From the NCBI GenBank assembly GCA_003481745.1, contig QULP01000003.1, positions 124,001 to 188,000 on the forward strand: a DNA stretch of 64,000 nucleotides, in the 5' to 3' direction. Origin of the DNA: Firmicutes bacterium OM04-13BH. GTDB lineage: Bacteria; Bacillota; Clostridia; Lachnospirales; Lachnospiraceae. The position numbers were made by a program, and so were the translations under genes. This document shows, in pieces, positions 38,629 through 47,182 of the stretch (position 1 is its first letter; every line of letters starts with the position of its first letter). Below the pieces are notes generated by a model. It had not been told where the DNA came from and searched no databases. It saw nothing but the letters and a program-made list of their open reading frames with translations.

Positions 38629-38657
38629 ATCTTACTATATTTCCTGTATAAAAGCAA
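38629..38657 (-). promoter_or_regulatory. Promoter candidate for the licD-wzx operon
   Basis: On the minus strand TTGCTT (38652-38657), 17 bases, TAAGAT (38629-38634), about 65 bases before licD. Matches are moderate. It would drive the 12.6-kb unit ending at 25883. Confidence 0.45.
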
Positions 38658-38710
38658 ATGCCAGAATCTGTCTCTCTTTCTTTTTTCTTTCTCATCCTTC
38701 TACATAACTA

Positions 38711-38740
38711 TTGAATTTTCGACAAAAAATAGCTTATAAT
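38711..38740 (+). promoter_or_regulatory. Promoter of the Pce-like gene
   Basis: TTGAAT (38711-38716), 18 bases, perfect TATAAT (38735-38740), 55 bases before the start. It is divergent from the licD promoter, so both lie in one ~230-base intergenic control region. Confidence 0.65.
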
Positions 38741-38795
38741 AGCAGGATAAGACGCAAAAACAATGCATACAAATAGAATAGAAAGGATATTATCT

Positions 38796-41700
38796 ATGCA
38801 CAAAAGGAAACCTTATTTTGCCAGATTTCTGGCACTGCTTCTTAGCACAACAACTGTATTTGGCTCTGTTCCGGTTTCTGCATCCTCTGTCTCTGGCAGT
38901 TCCGCTTTAGAATCTGCCGACTCTTCAAACACTTCAGAAGATGCCTCTGATTCCAGGAAATCATCCTCTGAGGATGAACTCAAAGACTCAGATACTTCCG
39001 ATTCGTTCGGAAGCAGTCAGAATCCAGATTCGTCAAATTCATCCGGTTCTTCGGATTCTTCCGGTGATATTCAAAATCCGGACGGTTCGAATTTTTCCGG
39101 TAATACCCAGAATCCAGATAGTTCGAATTCTTCCGGTGATATCCAGAATCCAGATAGTTCAAATTCTTCCGGTGATATCCAGAATCCAGATAATTCGGAT
39201 TCTTCCGGTGATACCCAGAATCCAGATTCATCCGATAAAGACGACAACGAAGAAGAACCGGAAGTTTCTTATTCAAAAATTCATTTTATCACTCTTCCGT
39301 ATAACAGTGATGCCATCCTGCTTGAAAGCAATGGACACTTTGGAATGATTGACTCCGGAGAAGACAGCGATTATCCGGATGGCAGTGACCCACGCTATCC
39401 ACTAAGAAACAATGTCTATACCGGAAAGGGCTATGAACAACAGGTACTTGATTACATGCACAGTGTTGGTGTCACGCAGGATAACTTTGATTTTTATCTT
39501 GGAACGCATCCTCACAGTGACCACATCGGTTCTGCGGATGAAGTCATTCGGGAATTTCATCCTCAAAGAGTCTATCTGATGGAATACAAAGATGAATACA
39601 TCACTTCACCCGGACTGTTATTTGACAATCTCTATGTTTACGATAAAGCAGTTGAGGCAGCGAAAGAAGTTGGAAGTACTTTGATTCAGAACTTCGATGT
39701 CAATGCACCGGTTGTTCCAGACCAGGCTGCTGAAGCTTCCGCTCAGACCGAAGAACAAAATATTTCTGCCGGTACGGATACCCGTTCTTATTCTTATATT
39801 ACAGAACAGGAAATTGAAGAAAAATATGGAGATTCTCCGGTTTCTGAAGATGACCCTGCAATGGAAGAGGCATTCCCCGAAGAAGGAATTGCTGTACTGA
39901 ATTCTTCTGACCCAAACTCACTAATCTACAGCACACCTGCAAGCACAACCGGAAATCCAAACTTCGATCTTGGGGACTTGCATCTTCAGATAATGAACTA
40001 CAGTGATGATTACAAGACAACCGGAAAACTCGATGCCAACTATTTTTCTCTTGGCGTAAAAGTTACTTCCGACAGCGGATATACTGCCTTTCTTAGCGGC
40101 GATATCGGTTTTGCAGACGGAGATGAAGCACGTCTTTCCAAAGTTTTAGGACATATTGATGTTTTAAAACTGGGTCATCACGGAATTGCAAATTCAAACT
40201 CTCTGGAGTATTTAAATGCCTTAAGTCCAACAATTGCCATTCAGTCAGGACTCTACAAGGTTCTTCCGGAAGACAGAATTGAGCTCTTAAATAAACTTGG
40301 AGCAAGACTTTACTCTCTTCCTGAATATACTTCCTACACTCCTGCCATCACACTGGATATGGATACGCTGGACTTAAATGTCTCTTCTTCTGATTATTTC
40401 TTTTACAGTAAAGACGAGACGCCTTATCTTTCCAGTTATTTAAATGGCCGTGAAAAAGCCTACACCGGTTTTGTGGACTATGATGGAGAAACTTATCATT
40501 TTTCTAATTCCATTACCGCAGATGAAAAGAAATGGATTCGCACAAATGCAACCTGGTATTATGCTGATGCAAAAGGTGCACTCGTTCATGGCTGGTTAAA
40601 AAATGGAAACTATTACTATTACTTAAAGAATGACGGCAGTATTTCAACCGGACTCTGCACCATTGATGAGGATACTTACTTTTTCAATGACAGCGGTCAG
40701 ATGCTCTCTGCTCAGTGGAAATGGATCAATAAAAAATGCTATTATTTCCAGAAAGACGGCACCATGGCAAAAAATGCCTGGATTGGAACATCTTATGTTG
40801 ATGAAAACGGAGTCTGGGACACTTCCAAAACCACAACCTCCAAAACCGGATGGAAACAGGATAAAAATGGCTGGTGGTATGTTCACGCAGACGGAAGCTA
40901 CACAAAAAATGGATGGGAAACCATTGATGGAGAAAAATACTATTTTGATTCCACCGGATATCGTCATATTGGATGGCTGTATCTTAATCAAACTTATTAT
41001 TATTTCGACCTCTCAACCGGAATCTTAAAGACCGGATGGGTAAAAAGTGGAAAATACTGGTATTACATGAATGAAAAAGGAATCATGCAGACTGGATGGC
41101 GTGAAATCGATGATAAATGGTATTACTTAAATTCATCCGGTATGATGCAGATCGGATGGCTTTACCACAAGCAGAAATGGTATTACCTAAACATTTCCGG
41201 TGTCATGCAGACCGGATGGGTAAAAGTTGGAAATAACTGGTATTATCTGGACAGCGACGGTATCATGCAGACCGGATGGACTTATATGTACACCCAGACT
41301 TATTATTTAAATAAGAGCGGTGTCATGCAGACCGGATGGCAGACACTTAACAACAAAACTTATTACTTTGACCCGACAAGCGGTGCTATGAAAACCAAAT
41401 GGATCAAAATCGGTACAAACCAGTGGTATTACTTAAATGAGAACGGAACCTTAAAAACCGGATGGCAGACACTCAATAACAAAACTTATTATTTTGAAAC
41501 TAATGGACTGATGCAGACCGGATGGAAACGACTCGATTCTAAATGGTATTACTTTGGCAATGCAAATGACGGAGCTATGAAAACCTACTGGCAGAAAGTC
41601 AATAATGCCTACTACTTCCTTGGTTCAGACGGTATCATGCGAACCGGATGGCAGAGCATCTGGGGCAAATGGTATTACTTAAATTCCTCTGGAGCAATGC

Positions 41701-42017
41701 TGACCGGATGGCAGAAAATTGACAATAACTGGTATCTTCTCCAGTCAAATGGTGCACGCATAGAAGGCTGGTATACAAACGGCAAGAATCGTTATTACCT
41801 TATGCCTTTAACCGGAGTGATGCAGAAATACTGGTTCTCTGTTGACGGCAAATGGTATTATGCAAATTATAGTGGAGTGTTACAGACCGGATGGGTTACC
41901 TCAAACGGCAAAACCTATTATCTGGACGAATCCGGAGTGATGCAGACCGGACTGAAATTAATCGACAAAAAATGGTATGTTTTCTCTGCTTCCGGAGAAC
42001 TGATAGGTTCTAATTAA
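38796..42017 (+). CDS. pce: Secreted metallo-beta-lactamase-fold phosphorylcholine esterase homologue with choline-binding repeats (Pce/CbpE-like)
   Basis: 1,073 aa from the ATG at 38796 (AAAGGA upstream; the ATG at 38763 lacks one). Signal peptide 1-30; Ser/Asp-rich linker with QNPDSSN-type repeats (about 70-150); MBL domain about 158-560; about 20 aromatic repeats from 580 to the end. The MBL zinc motif is His238-x-His240-x-Asp242-His243, with later LSGDIGFADGD and LKLGHHGI. The opening segments KIHFI, SDAILLESNGHF and GEDSDYPDGSDPRYP closely match my memory of pneumococcal Pce, which clips phosphocholine from teichoic acid. Compared with Pce there is an insertion of roughly 80 residues at about 315-395. 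An alternative is another wall phosphodiesterase. Confidence 0.8.
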   Translation: MHKRKPYFARFLALLLSTTTVFGSVPVSASSVSGSSALESADSSNTSEDASDSRKSSSEDELKDSDTSDSFGSSQNPDSSNSSGSSDSSGDIQNPDGSNFSGNTQNPDSSNSSGDIQNPDSSNSSGDIQNPDNSDSSGDTQNPDSSDKDDNEEEPEVSYSKIHFITLPYNSDAILLESNGHFGMIDSGEDSDYPDGSDPRYPLRNNVYTGKGYEQQVLDYMHSVGVTQDNFDFYLGTHPHSDHIGSADEVIREFHPQRVYLMEYKDEYITSPGLLFDNLYVYDKAVEAAKEVGSTLIQNFDVNAPVVPDQAAEASAQTEEQNISAGTDTRSYSYITEQEIEEKYGDSPVSEDDPAMEEAFPEEGIAVLNSSDPNSLIYSTPASTTGNPNFDLGDLHLQIMNYSDDYKTTGKLDANYFSLGVKVTSDSGYTAFLSGDIGFADGDEARLSKVLGHIDVLKLGHHGIANSNSLEYLNALSPTIAIQSGLYKVLPEDRIELLNKLGARLYSLPEYTSYTPAITLDMDTLDLNVSSSDYFFYSKDETPYLSSYLNGREKAYTGFVDYDGETYHFSNSITADEKKWIRTNATWYYADAKGALVHGWLKNGNYYYYLKNDGSISTGLCTIDEDTYFFNDSGQMLSAQWKWINKKCYYFQKDGTMAKNAWIGTSYVDENGVWDTSKTTTSKTGWKQDKNGWWYVHADGSYTKNGWETIDGEKYYFDSTGYRHIGWLYLNQTYYYFDLSTGILKTGWVKSGKYWYYMNEKGIMQTGWREIDDKWYYLNSSGMMQIGWLYHKQKWYYLNISGVMQTGWVKVGNNWYYLDSDGIMQTGWTYMYTQTYYLNKSGVMQTGWQTLNNKTYYFDPTSGAMKTKWIKIGTNQWYYLNENGTLKTGWQTLNNKTYYFETNGLMQTGWKRLDSKWYYFGNANDGAMKTYWQKVNNAYYFLGSDGIMRTGWQSIWGKWYYLNSSGAMLTGWQKIDNNWYLLQSNGARIEGWYTNGKNRYYLMPLTGVMQKYWFSVDGKWYYANYSGVLQTGWVTSNGKTYYLDESGVMQTGLKLIDKKWYVFSASGELIGSN
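39017..39228 (+). repeat. Degenerate 36-bp coding repeat (SSGDxQNPDSSN type)
   Basis: Five to six units rich in Ser, Asp and Asn form the flexible linker between signal peptide and catalytic domain. Units at 39120-39190 are nearly identical, so length variation between strains is expected. Confidence 0.75.
40534..42000 (+). repeat. Array of ~20 choline-binding-type repeats in the Pce-like gene
   Basis: About 60-bp units coding GW-x6-WYYLxxxGxMxTGW. Three aromatic residues per unit form the choline-binding cages in known choline-binding proteins. Units are mostly diverged at DNA level, unlike the autolysin gene at 42073. Confidence 0.8.
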
Positions 42018-42030
42018 ATCTAAATACAGC

Positions 42031-42075
42031 AAAAAAACAGACAGGATTTTGACATCATCCTGTCTGTTTTTTTTA
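42031..42075. terminator. Bidirectional terminator between the Pce-like gene and the autolysin
   Basis: Perfect inverted repeat AAAACAGACAGGAT / ATCCTGTCTGTTTT with a 9-base loop, A-tract before and T8 after. It serves both convergent genes; the stop codon at 42073 lies in the T-tract. Confidence 0.9.
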
Positions 42076-45051
42076 AATTGCTTTTAACTTGTTAATTAAT
42101 CCCAGTAAATCATTACCGTAATTCTTGCTTGCAGCCCAGCCGCCCCCATTTGGGTTTTCCTGAATTCCAAGCCATTCCACGTAAGGTGCACTTCCTCTTG
42201 TCACATAAAAGAAACGAACATCTACACAAGTATTTTTTAACGCCTCTTTATTGGCATAAGCTTTTAAATGCTGTACCTGAGCACGGATTCCGGTTCTTAC
42301 ATCCTTAAAAGAATTTCCTGCAACTCCGTTTCCGGTTGCTCCAAGTCCTGCGAAATTAAACTGACTGATTTTTACATCTCCGCCAAATTTCAGATATCCG
42401 GTTTCTAACATTGCCTGAATAAATACTACATCGGCTTTCATGTTTTCTGCATCGGCTTCTTCTTTTATTATTTTACAAAATGTTTCAATATCCGCTGCAC
42501 CACCCTTGGTCAGCGCTGCAGACGGATAGGCAATCGAAGAGTATGTATTATAATATTTTACCATCTGAGAAACAGTCACACTGCTTGTTCCCGTAATCTG
42601 ATATAATCCTTCATTTTTTGTTTCTTCTTTTAGTGCTCCACTGCTGTTAAATTCATACTTTGTTCCGCCAATTGTAACGGTTCCGACTGCCATTGCTCCT
42701 TCTGAATCAAAATAATAGGTTTTTCCATGAATCGTCTGCCAGCCGGTTTTCATTGCTCCATCTGAAGCTCCGCCAAAGTAGTACCAGACTCCTTTTATCT
42801 TCTGCCAGCCTGTCTGCATCACTCCATTTTCATCCAGATAGTACCATTTTCCCCAGATTTTCTGCCAACCGGTTCTTCTGACACCATTTGCTCCAAAGAA
42901 ATAGTAGTTTCCGTCGATTTTTCTCCAGTAAGTTTGCATCACCCCGCTGTCCACGATGTAATAGTACTCATGGTCAACTATCTGCCAGCCCACCTGCATT
43001 GCACCATTTTTCTCATTTCCAAAATAATACCATGCTCCATCGATTTTCTGCCAGCCGGTCTGCATCACTCCATCACTGTCAAAATGATAATATTTGCCCC
43101 AGATATTCTGCCAGCCTGTTCTTACGGAACCATTTGCTCCAAGGAAATAATACTTTCCCTTTTCCAGATACCAGTAAGTTTGCATCACTCCGTTTGAATT
43201 TAAGTAATACCACTTTCCATTAATCTTCTGCCAGCCGGTTTTCATTGCTCCATCCGAAGACCCTCCAAGATAGTACCAGACTCCTTTTATCTTCTGCCAG
43301 CCGGTCTGCATCACTCCATCACTGTCAAAATAATAATATTTTCCCCAAATATTCTGCCAGCCGGTTCTTACGGAACCATTTGCTCCAAGGAAATAATACT
43401 TTCCATTTTCCAGATACCAGTATGTCTGCATCACTCCGTTTGAATTTAAGTAATACCACTTTCCATTAACTTTCTGCCAGCCGGTCTGTTTTGCATTTGA
43501 CTTATAGTAATACCAGTTTCTATTTTCTTTGACCCAGCCATTCTTGTCTGAATTGCTGGAATTACTATTACTGTTATTATTAGAAGAATTCGAAAGTGTC
43601 ACACCAAAATACTGTGCAATTCCTTCTGCATCGGCTCTTCCAATCTTCTGTAAATCTGCTTCACTGTCTAAAAACTTTGCATCCACTGTACTGCTGATAA
43701 ATGCATGCTCCACAATAATGGATGGAATTCCTGCCTGCAATCCCTGACGAACAATTGCATAATAATCTGCGGTACTTCCATCCGGATATTTTGTACCACT
43801 TGCACTGTCACGATAAACCAGTCCACGATTGTATAAGCCTAAACTTACCAGTTTTTTCAAAATATCCTGTGCCAGTTGTCCGGCATTTTCCGCAACCTTA
43901 GAGTTATAGCGTCCTGTTCTTGGTACAAGGATTTCTGCTCCATTTGCGGTTTTTGAATCTGCGGAATTTAAATGCAGGCTTACTAAAATATCTGCATTCT
44001 TGGATGCCGCATAATTTACACGTTCACTTAACCCAACATAGCTGTCATCCGTTCTGGTCATATAGACAACAAACTGTGATGATTTCTCTAACTCCTGTTT
44101 TACATAATTTGCAATTTTTAATGTCAACTTTGATTCAGATTCGGAAGAAATTCCATTTTGATTTTCAGCCCCTCCATCATAACCACCATGTCCTGGGTCT
44201 AACACAATCACATACTTCTGTGCTGCTCTTCCCACAGACTCCATGGAAAATGTGCTGATTTGGGCAGTTACGTCTGCATCCGGAACGAGTTTTATTGATT
44301 TTTCAATTGAATCTGCAATTTCCTCTCCCGTAATTCCGTCTCCCTTTGTGGAAATGACAGAATCTTCTACCAGATTAGCAGTCTCTTCATCTAAAGACTC
44401 TTCAGTATCCTGCAATACTTCCGAAGCAGCTTCTTCTGAAACTTCTGTCTGCGTCATACCCTCAGAATCTTGAAGTGACACAGTATACTCAATCCCTGTA
44501 ATTCTCACTACAGCACTTTCCCATACACGTTCCACTCCATCCTGTGCAATCGGAAGCAAAAAAACGGCAAAGTTCTCTGCTACAGTATCTGACTCTGCTG
44601 TTTTTATCTCTCCTCCGTCACGGTATGTAAGTACTGCACTCTCAATCACTGTTGTTTCGTCTCCAAAGCTCATAATAACAGACTGATTGATTCCATCATC
44701 CTGAGTAACCACATAGTTAAACGCCACTTCTGAAACAGCATCCCGGGAATTTATTTCTTCTGAATTTGTTTCTTCCGAATTTGTTTCTTCTAAATCAGAA
44801 GTTTTCGAATTCTGCTCTTCCGTATCCTGTTCGTTTGTACTCTGTGCCTCCGAATTTTGTTCCTCCGAAACCTGTTCCTGTGAAATTTCATCTGCGCTTT
44901 TTTCTGTACTTTGCACCGCTTCCTGTGTCTGCACAGTTTCCGGCACAGCCTCTTCTGTACCTGGCTCTGCTCCGAATACCGGAGTCGCTACAGATAATAG
45001 CATTGTCAGTGTCAACAAGTAAGCAATCCATTTTTTTGTTGCCTTTTTCAT
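42073..45051 (-). CDS. Bifunctional autolysin: N-acetylmuramoyl-L-alanine amidase, choline-binding repeats, glucosaminidase
   Basis: 992 aa. Signal peptide 1-28; acidic Glu/Gln/Asn-rich linker with TNSEE repeats (30-110); an unassigned domain (110-260); Amidase_3 domain about 280-478 with zinc ligands His288 (DPGHGG), a Glu at 304-306 and His360 (SLHLNS), plus the catalytic IVEHAF Glu; about 15 aromatic repeats (500-805); a glucosaminidase domain 820-992 with AMLETGYLKFGG. It can cut both the stem peptide amide bond and the glycan strand. The catalytic domains flank the binding array, unlike pneumococcal LytA or LytB, which have one enzyme each. It probably acts in daughter-cell separation. 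Confidence 0.92.
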   Translation of the reverse strand: MKKATKKWIAYLLTLTMLLSVATPVFGAEPGTEEAVPETVQTQEAVQSTEKSADEISQEQVSEEQNSEAQSTNEQDTEEQNSKTSDLEETNSEETNSEEINSRDAVSEVAFNYVVTQDDGINQSVIMSFGDETTVIESAVLTYRDGGEIKTAESDTVAENFAVFLLPIAQDGVERVWESAVVRITGIEYTVSLQDSEGMTQTEVSEEAASEVLQDTEESLDEETANLVEDSVISTKGDGITGEEIADSIEKSIKLVPDADVTAQISTFSMESVGRAAQKYVIVLDPGHGGYDGGAENQNGISSESESKLTLKIANYVKQELEKSSQFVVYMTRTDDSYVGLSERVNYAASKNADILVSLHLNSADSKTANGAEILVPRTGRYNSKVAENAGQLAQDILKKLVSLGLYNRGLVYRDSASGTKYPDGSTADYYAIVRQGLQAGIPSIIVEHAFISSTVDAKFLDSEADLQKIGRADAEGIAQYFGVTLSNSSNNNSNSNSSNSDKNGWVKENRNWYYYKSNAKQTGWQKVNGKWYYLNSNGVMQTYWYLENGKYYFLGANGSVRTGWQNIWGKYYYFDSDGVMQTGWQKIKGVWYYLGGSSDGAMKTGWQKINGKWYYLNSNGVMQTYWYLEKGKYYFLGANGSVRTGWQNIWGKYYHFDSDGVMQTGWQKIDGAWYYFGNEKNGAMQVGWQIVDHEYYYIVDSGVMQTYWRKIDGNYYFFGANGVRRTGWQKIWGKWYYLDENGVMQTGWQKIKGVWYYFGGASDGAMKTGWQTIHGKTYYFDSEGAMAVGTVTIGGTKYEFNSSGALKEETKNEGLYQITGTSSVTVSQMVKYYNTYSSIAYPSAALTKGGAADIETFCKIIKEEADAENMKADVVFIQAMLETGYLKFGGDVKISQFNFAGLGATGNGVAGNSFKDVRTGIRAQVQHLKAYANKEALKNTCVDVRFFYVTRGSAPYVEWLGIQENPNGGGWAASKNYGNDLLGLINKLKAI
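42992..43484 (-). repeat. 246-bp tandem duplication inside the autolysin repeat array
   Basis: Two neighbouring blocks with offset 246 bp (82 codons, four repeat units each) are nearly identical; for example TGCATCACTCCATCACTGTC occurs at 43061 and 43307. This indicates recent unequal crossing-over. Outer boundaries are approximate. Confidence 0.75.
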
Positions 45052-45125
45052 TTCCTACCCTTCCCTTTTTGCTTTGCGTCAACTTTTTCCAAATTTATTA
45101 CATATATGTTAACCAAGTATTTCCT

Positions 45126-45154
45126 ATTATATAATACTTATTTTTAAATTGCAA
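45126..45154 (-). promoter_or_regulatory. Promoter of the autolysin gene
   Basis: On the minus strand TTGCAA (45149-45154), 17 bases, TATAAT (45126-45131), about 75 bases before the ATG. Confidence 0.65.
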
Positions 45155-45172
45155 TGTATATCAAATTAATAT

Positions 45173-45200
45173 TTGCGTTTTTTTTTAACTATGTTAAAAT
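45173..45200 (+). promoter_or_regulatory. Promoter of the rffA-like gene
   Basis: TTGCGT (45173-45178), 16 bases, TAAAAT (45195-45200) with TG one base before it (extended -10). It is divergent from the autolysin promoter. Confidence 0.55.
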
Positions 45201-45245
45201 GTTACCGTAGTTATTTGATTTAGAACAAAATTTTTAGGAGTCGTT

Positions 45246-46376
45246 ATGATTGATTTTAATATTGCCCCTCATACGGGAAATGAAGTAAAATACATACAAG
45301 AAGCCATCGCAAGCGGAAAAATCTGCGGAGATGGAACATTTACCAAAAAATGCAGTCAGTGGATGAAAGAACATTTTTATACCAATCAGGCATTTCTCAC
45401 CACTTCCTGCACTCATGCACTTGAAATGGCAGCTGTCTTAAGCGGTGTAAAACCGGGGGATGAAGTCATCCTTCCCTCCTACACCTTTGTTTCCACAGCA
45501 GATGCTTTTGTTCAAAGAGGTGCATCCCTTGTCTTTGTCGATATTCGTCCTGATACCATGAATCTTGATGAAACATTGATCGAGGACGCCATCACTGAAA
45601 AAACAAAAGTGATTGTTCCGGTTCATTATGCCGGAGTTGCCTGCGATATGGACACAATCATGAATATTGCAACGCGTCATCACTTAAAAGTTGTCGAGGA
45701 TGCCGCACAGGGATTCGCTTCTTATTATAAAGGAAAAAGTCTTGGAACAATTGGAGATTTTGGCTGTCTTAGTTTTCATGAAACCAAAAATTTAAGTATG
45801 GGAGAAGGCGGTGCATTATTCTTTCAAAATAATGCTTATCAGGAAAAAGCAGAAATTCTGCGTGAGAAGGGAACAGACCGCAGTAAATTTTTCCGTGGAC
45901 AGATTGATAAGTATACCTGGCAGGATTATGGTTCTTCCTATCTTCCAAGCGATTTAAATGCTGCTTATCTTTGGGCTCAGCTTGAAATGGCAGATGACAT
46001 TCAAAATGACCGCATGGCCACCTGGAACTTTTACAATGAAGCATTAAAACCACTTGCTGATAAGGAGCTGATTGAACAGCCGTTTATTCCAAAAGATTGT
46101 ATTCACAATGCTCACATGTACTATATCAAACTCCCGAATCTGGAAAGTCGCTCTGATTTTATTCATTATTTAAGAGAACACGGTGTGATGTCTGTTTTTC
46201 ATTATATTCCATTACATTCTGCACCAGCCGGAAAAAAATACGGACGTTTCTTTGGAGAAGACCGCTATACAACAAAAGAAAGCGAACGTCTGGTACGTCT
46301 TCCGATGTACTACCAGCTGTCACAAGCGGATAAAGAATATGTTGTTAAAACAATTTTTGATTACTTCAACCGGTAA
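45246..46376 (+). CDS. rffA: dTDP-4-amino-4,6-dideoxygalactose transaminase (RffA/WecE)
   Basis: 376 aa, DegT/DnrJ/EryC1/StrS family. It aminates dTDP-4-keto-6-deoxy-D-glucose to dTDP-Fuc4N using glutamate and PLP. The PLP lysine is Lys181 in SFHETKN; EDAAQG lies near residue 151. Long stretches such as GDEVILPSYTFVSTADAFV, PVHYAGVAC and GEDRYTTKESERL match E. coli WecE as I remember it, so substrate specificity is likely shared. AGGAG lies before the ATG. It is convergent with the minus-strand SMR/ATP-grasp operon, separated by a terminator. Its substrate is made by RfbB (6446-7465). Confidence 0.93.
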   Translation: MIDFNIAPHTGNEVKYIQEAIASGKICGDGTFTKKCSQWMKEHFYTNQAFLTTSCTHALEMAAVLSGVKPGDEVILPSYTFVSTADAFVQRGASLVFVDIRPDTMNLDETLIEDAITEKTKVIVPVHYAGVACDMDTIMNIATRHHLKVVEDAAQGFASYYKGKSLGTIGDFGCLSFHETKNLSMGEGGALFFQNNAYQEKAEILREKGTDRSKFFRGQIDKYTWQDYGSSYLPSDLNAAYLWAQLEMADDIQNDRMATWNFYNEALKPLADKELIEQPFIPKDCIHNAHMYYIKLPNLESRSDFIHYLREHGVMSVFHYIPLHSAPAGKKYGRFFGEDRYTTKESERLVRLPMYYQLSQADKEYVVKTIFDYFNR

Positions 46377-46382
46377 AAATTT

Positions 46383-46431
46383 TAAAAGAGTGGAACATTT
46401 TGCCAAATCTACAATCTGTTCCACTCTTTTA
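46383..46431. terminator. Two-way terminator between rffA and the small membrane protein genes
   Basis: Perfect 15-bp inverted repeat TAAAAGAGTGGAACA / TGTTCCACTCTTTTA with a 19-base loop. A/T-rich flanks on both sides support use from both directions. Confidence 0.8.
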
Positions 46432-46497
46432 TACTCTGTCTCTATAAATCCGTTTCTTATATTTATACATCTCATAATCGGCTTCTTCTTTGGAAGA

Positions 46498-46839
46498 TTA
46501 AAACGGCAGGGTATAAATAAACACTCCACTCATAATAATCAAATTTCCAATTAATTTTTCCTTTGTAAACTTTTCTTTTAAAATAAAATACGACAATACC
46601 ATAACAAACACATAAGTAAAGGTATCAATTACTGCACCATATTTCATGTCTACTTTTGTATACGCATAAGTATTTAGAAACAAAACGGCTGCAAAAATTC
46701 CGTAAGAAAGAATCACGCGCCAATTTAAATATTCAAAAATCGGATTTTTATAGGTTTTATTTGCACTCTGCTTTAATAACAGCTGTGAGAACGCACTGAA
46801 AAATGTTCCGATAAATAACAGCCACATATAATTATTCAT
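46498..46839 (-). CDS. SMR/EamA-type small membrane protein, ArnF-like subunit
   Basis: 113 aa from ATG 46839; a longer frame to 46884 has no ribosome site. Four membrane helices. LLLKQSANK and TKVDMKYGAVIDTFTYVFV are SMR-like, the latter carrying acidic and aromatic residues. It overlaps the preceding paralogue by 8 bases. Paired unequal SMR proteins act as heterodimers; ArnE/ArnF flip undecaprenyl-phosphate-aminoarabinose. Here it may flip a lipid-linked Fuc4N derivative. A drug efflux role is possible but less likely in this operon. Confidence 0.75.
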   Translation of the reverse strand: MNNYMWLLFIGTFFSAFSQLLLKQSANKTYKNPIFEYLNWRVILSYGIFAAVLFLNTYAYTKVDMKYGAVIDTFTYVFVMVLSYFILKEKFTKEKLIGNLIIMSGVFIYTLPF

Positions 46840-47182
46840 ATTTCTGCACCACCAACACTCCAATAAAGACAACCAGCAAACCAATCATATTTGTCACTGT
46901 AAGACTTTCATGAAAAATAAAAACAGCCCATATCTGGCTCCAGATTAAATATACCGTACGGTTTGCATAAGCAACATTTAAATCAAATTTTTTGATAACC
47001 TTCTGCCACGCAATTGCATAAACAAAGCAGTTTAATAACATCAAAAAAGAAAATCCAATCATTCCTGCTGAAAACAGTCCGTGTTTATTAAACTGCTGTG
47101 ATGCCAGTTTGCTGAATACACTGGTAAATGAAAACAGCATGATATTTAAATGCAGTAAGATATAATCTTTTAATTTTTCCAT
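46832..47182 (-). CDS. SMR/EamA-type small membrane protein, ArnE-like subunit
   Basis: 116 aa, four membrane helices: LNIMLFSFTSVFSKLAS, a Tyr/Asn-rich NVAYANRTVYLIWSQIWAVFIF and GLLVVFIGVLVV. The start lies inside the end of the ATP-grasp gene (13-base overlap). It partners the next gene as a probable heterodimer. Confidence 0.75.
   Translation of the reverse strand: MEKLKDYILLHLNIMLFSFTSVFSKLASQQFNKHGLFSAGMIGFSFLMLLNCFVYAIAWQKVIKKFDLNVAYANRTVYLIWSQIWAVFIFHESLTVTNMIGLLVVFIGVLVVQKYE

Noticed and set aside
38941..39348. Alternative frames on both strands over the Pce linker repeats
   Set aside because: Any frame of a 36-bp repeat stays open; only the annotated frame continues into the signal peptide and MBL domain.
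40534..45000. Regularly spaced repeats suggesting a CRISPR array
   Set aside because: Units are about 60 bp, coding, in frame and diverged, with conserved Trp/Tyr/Gly codons and no unique spacers or cas genes.
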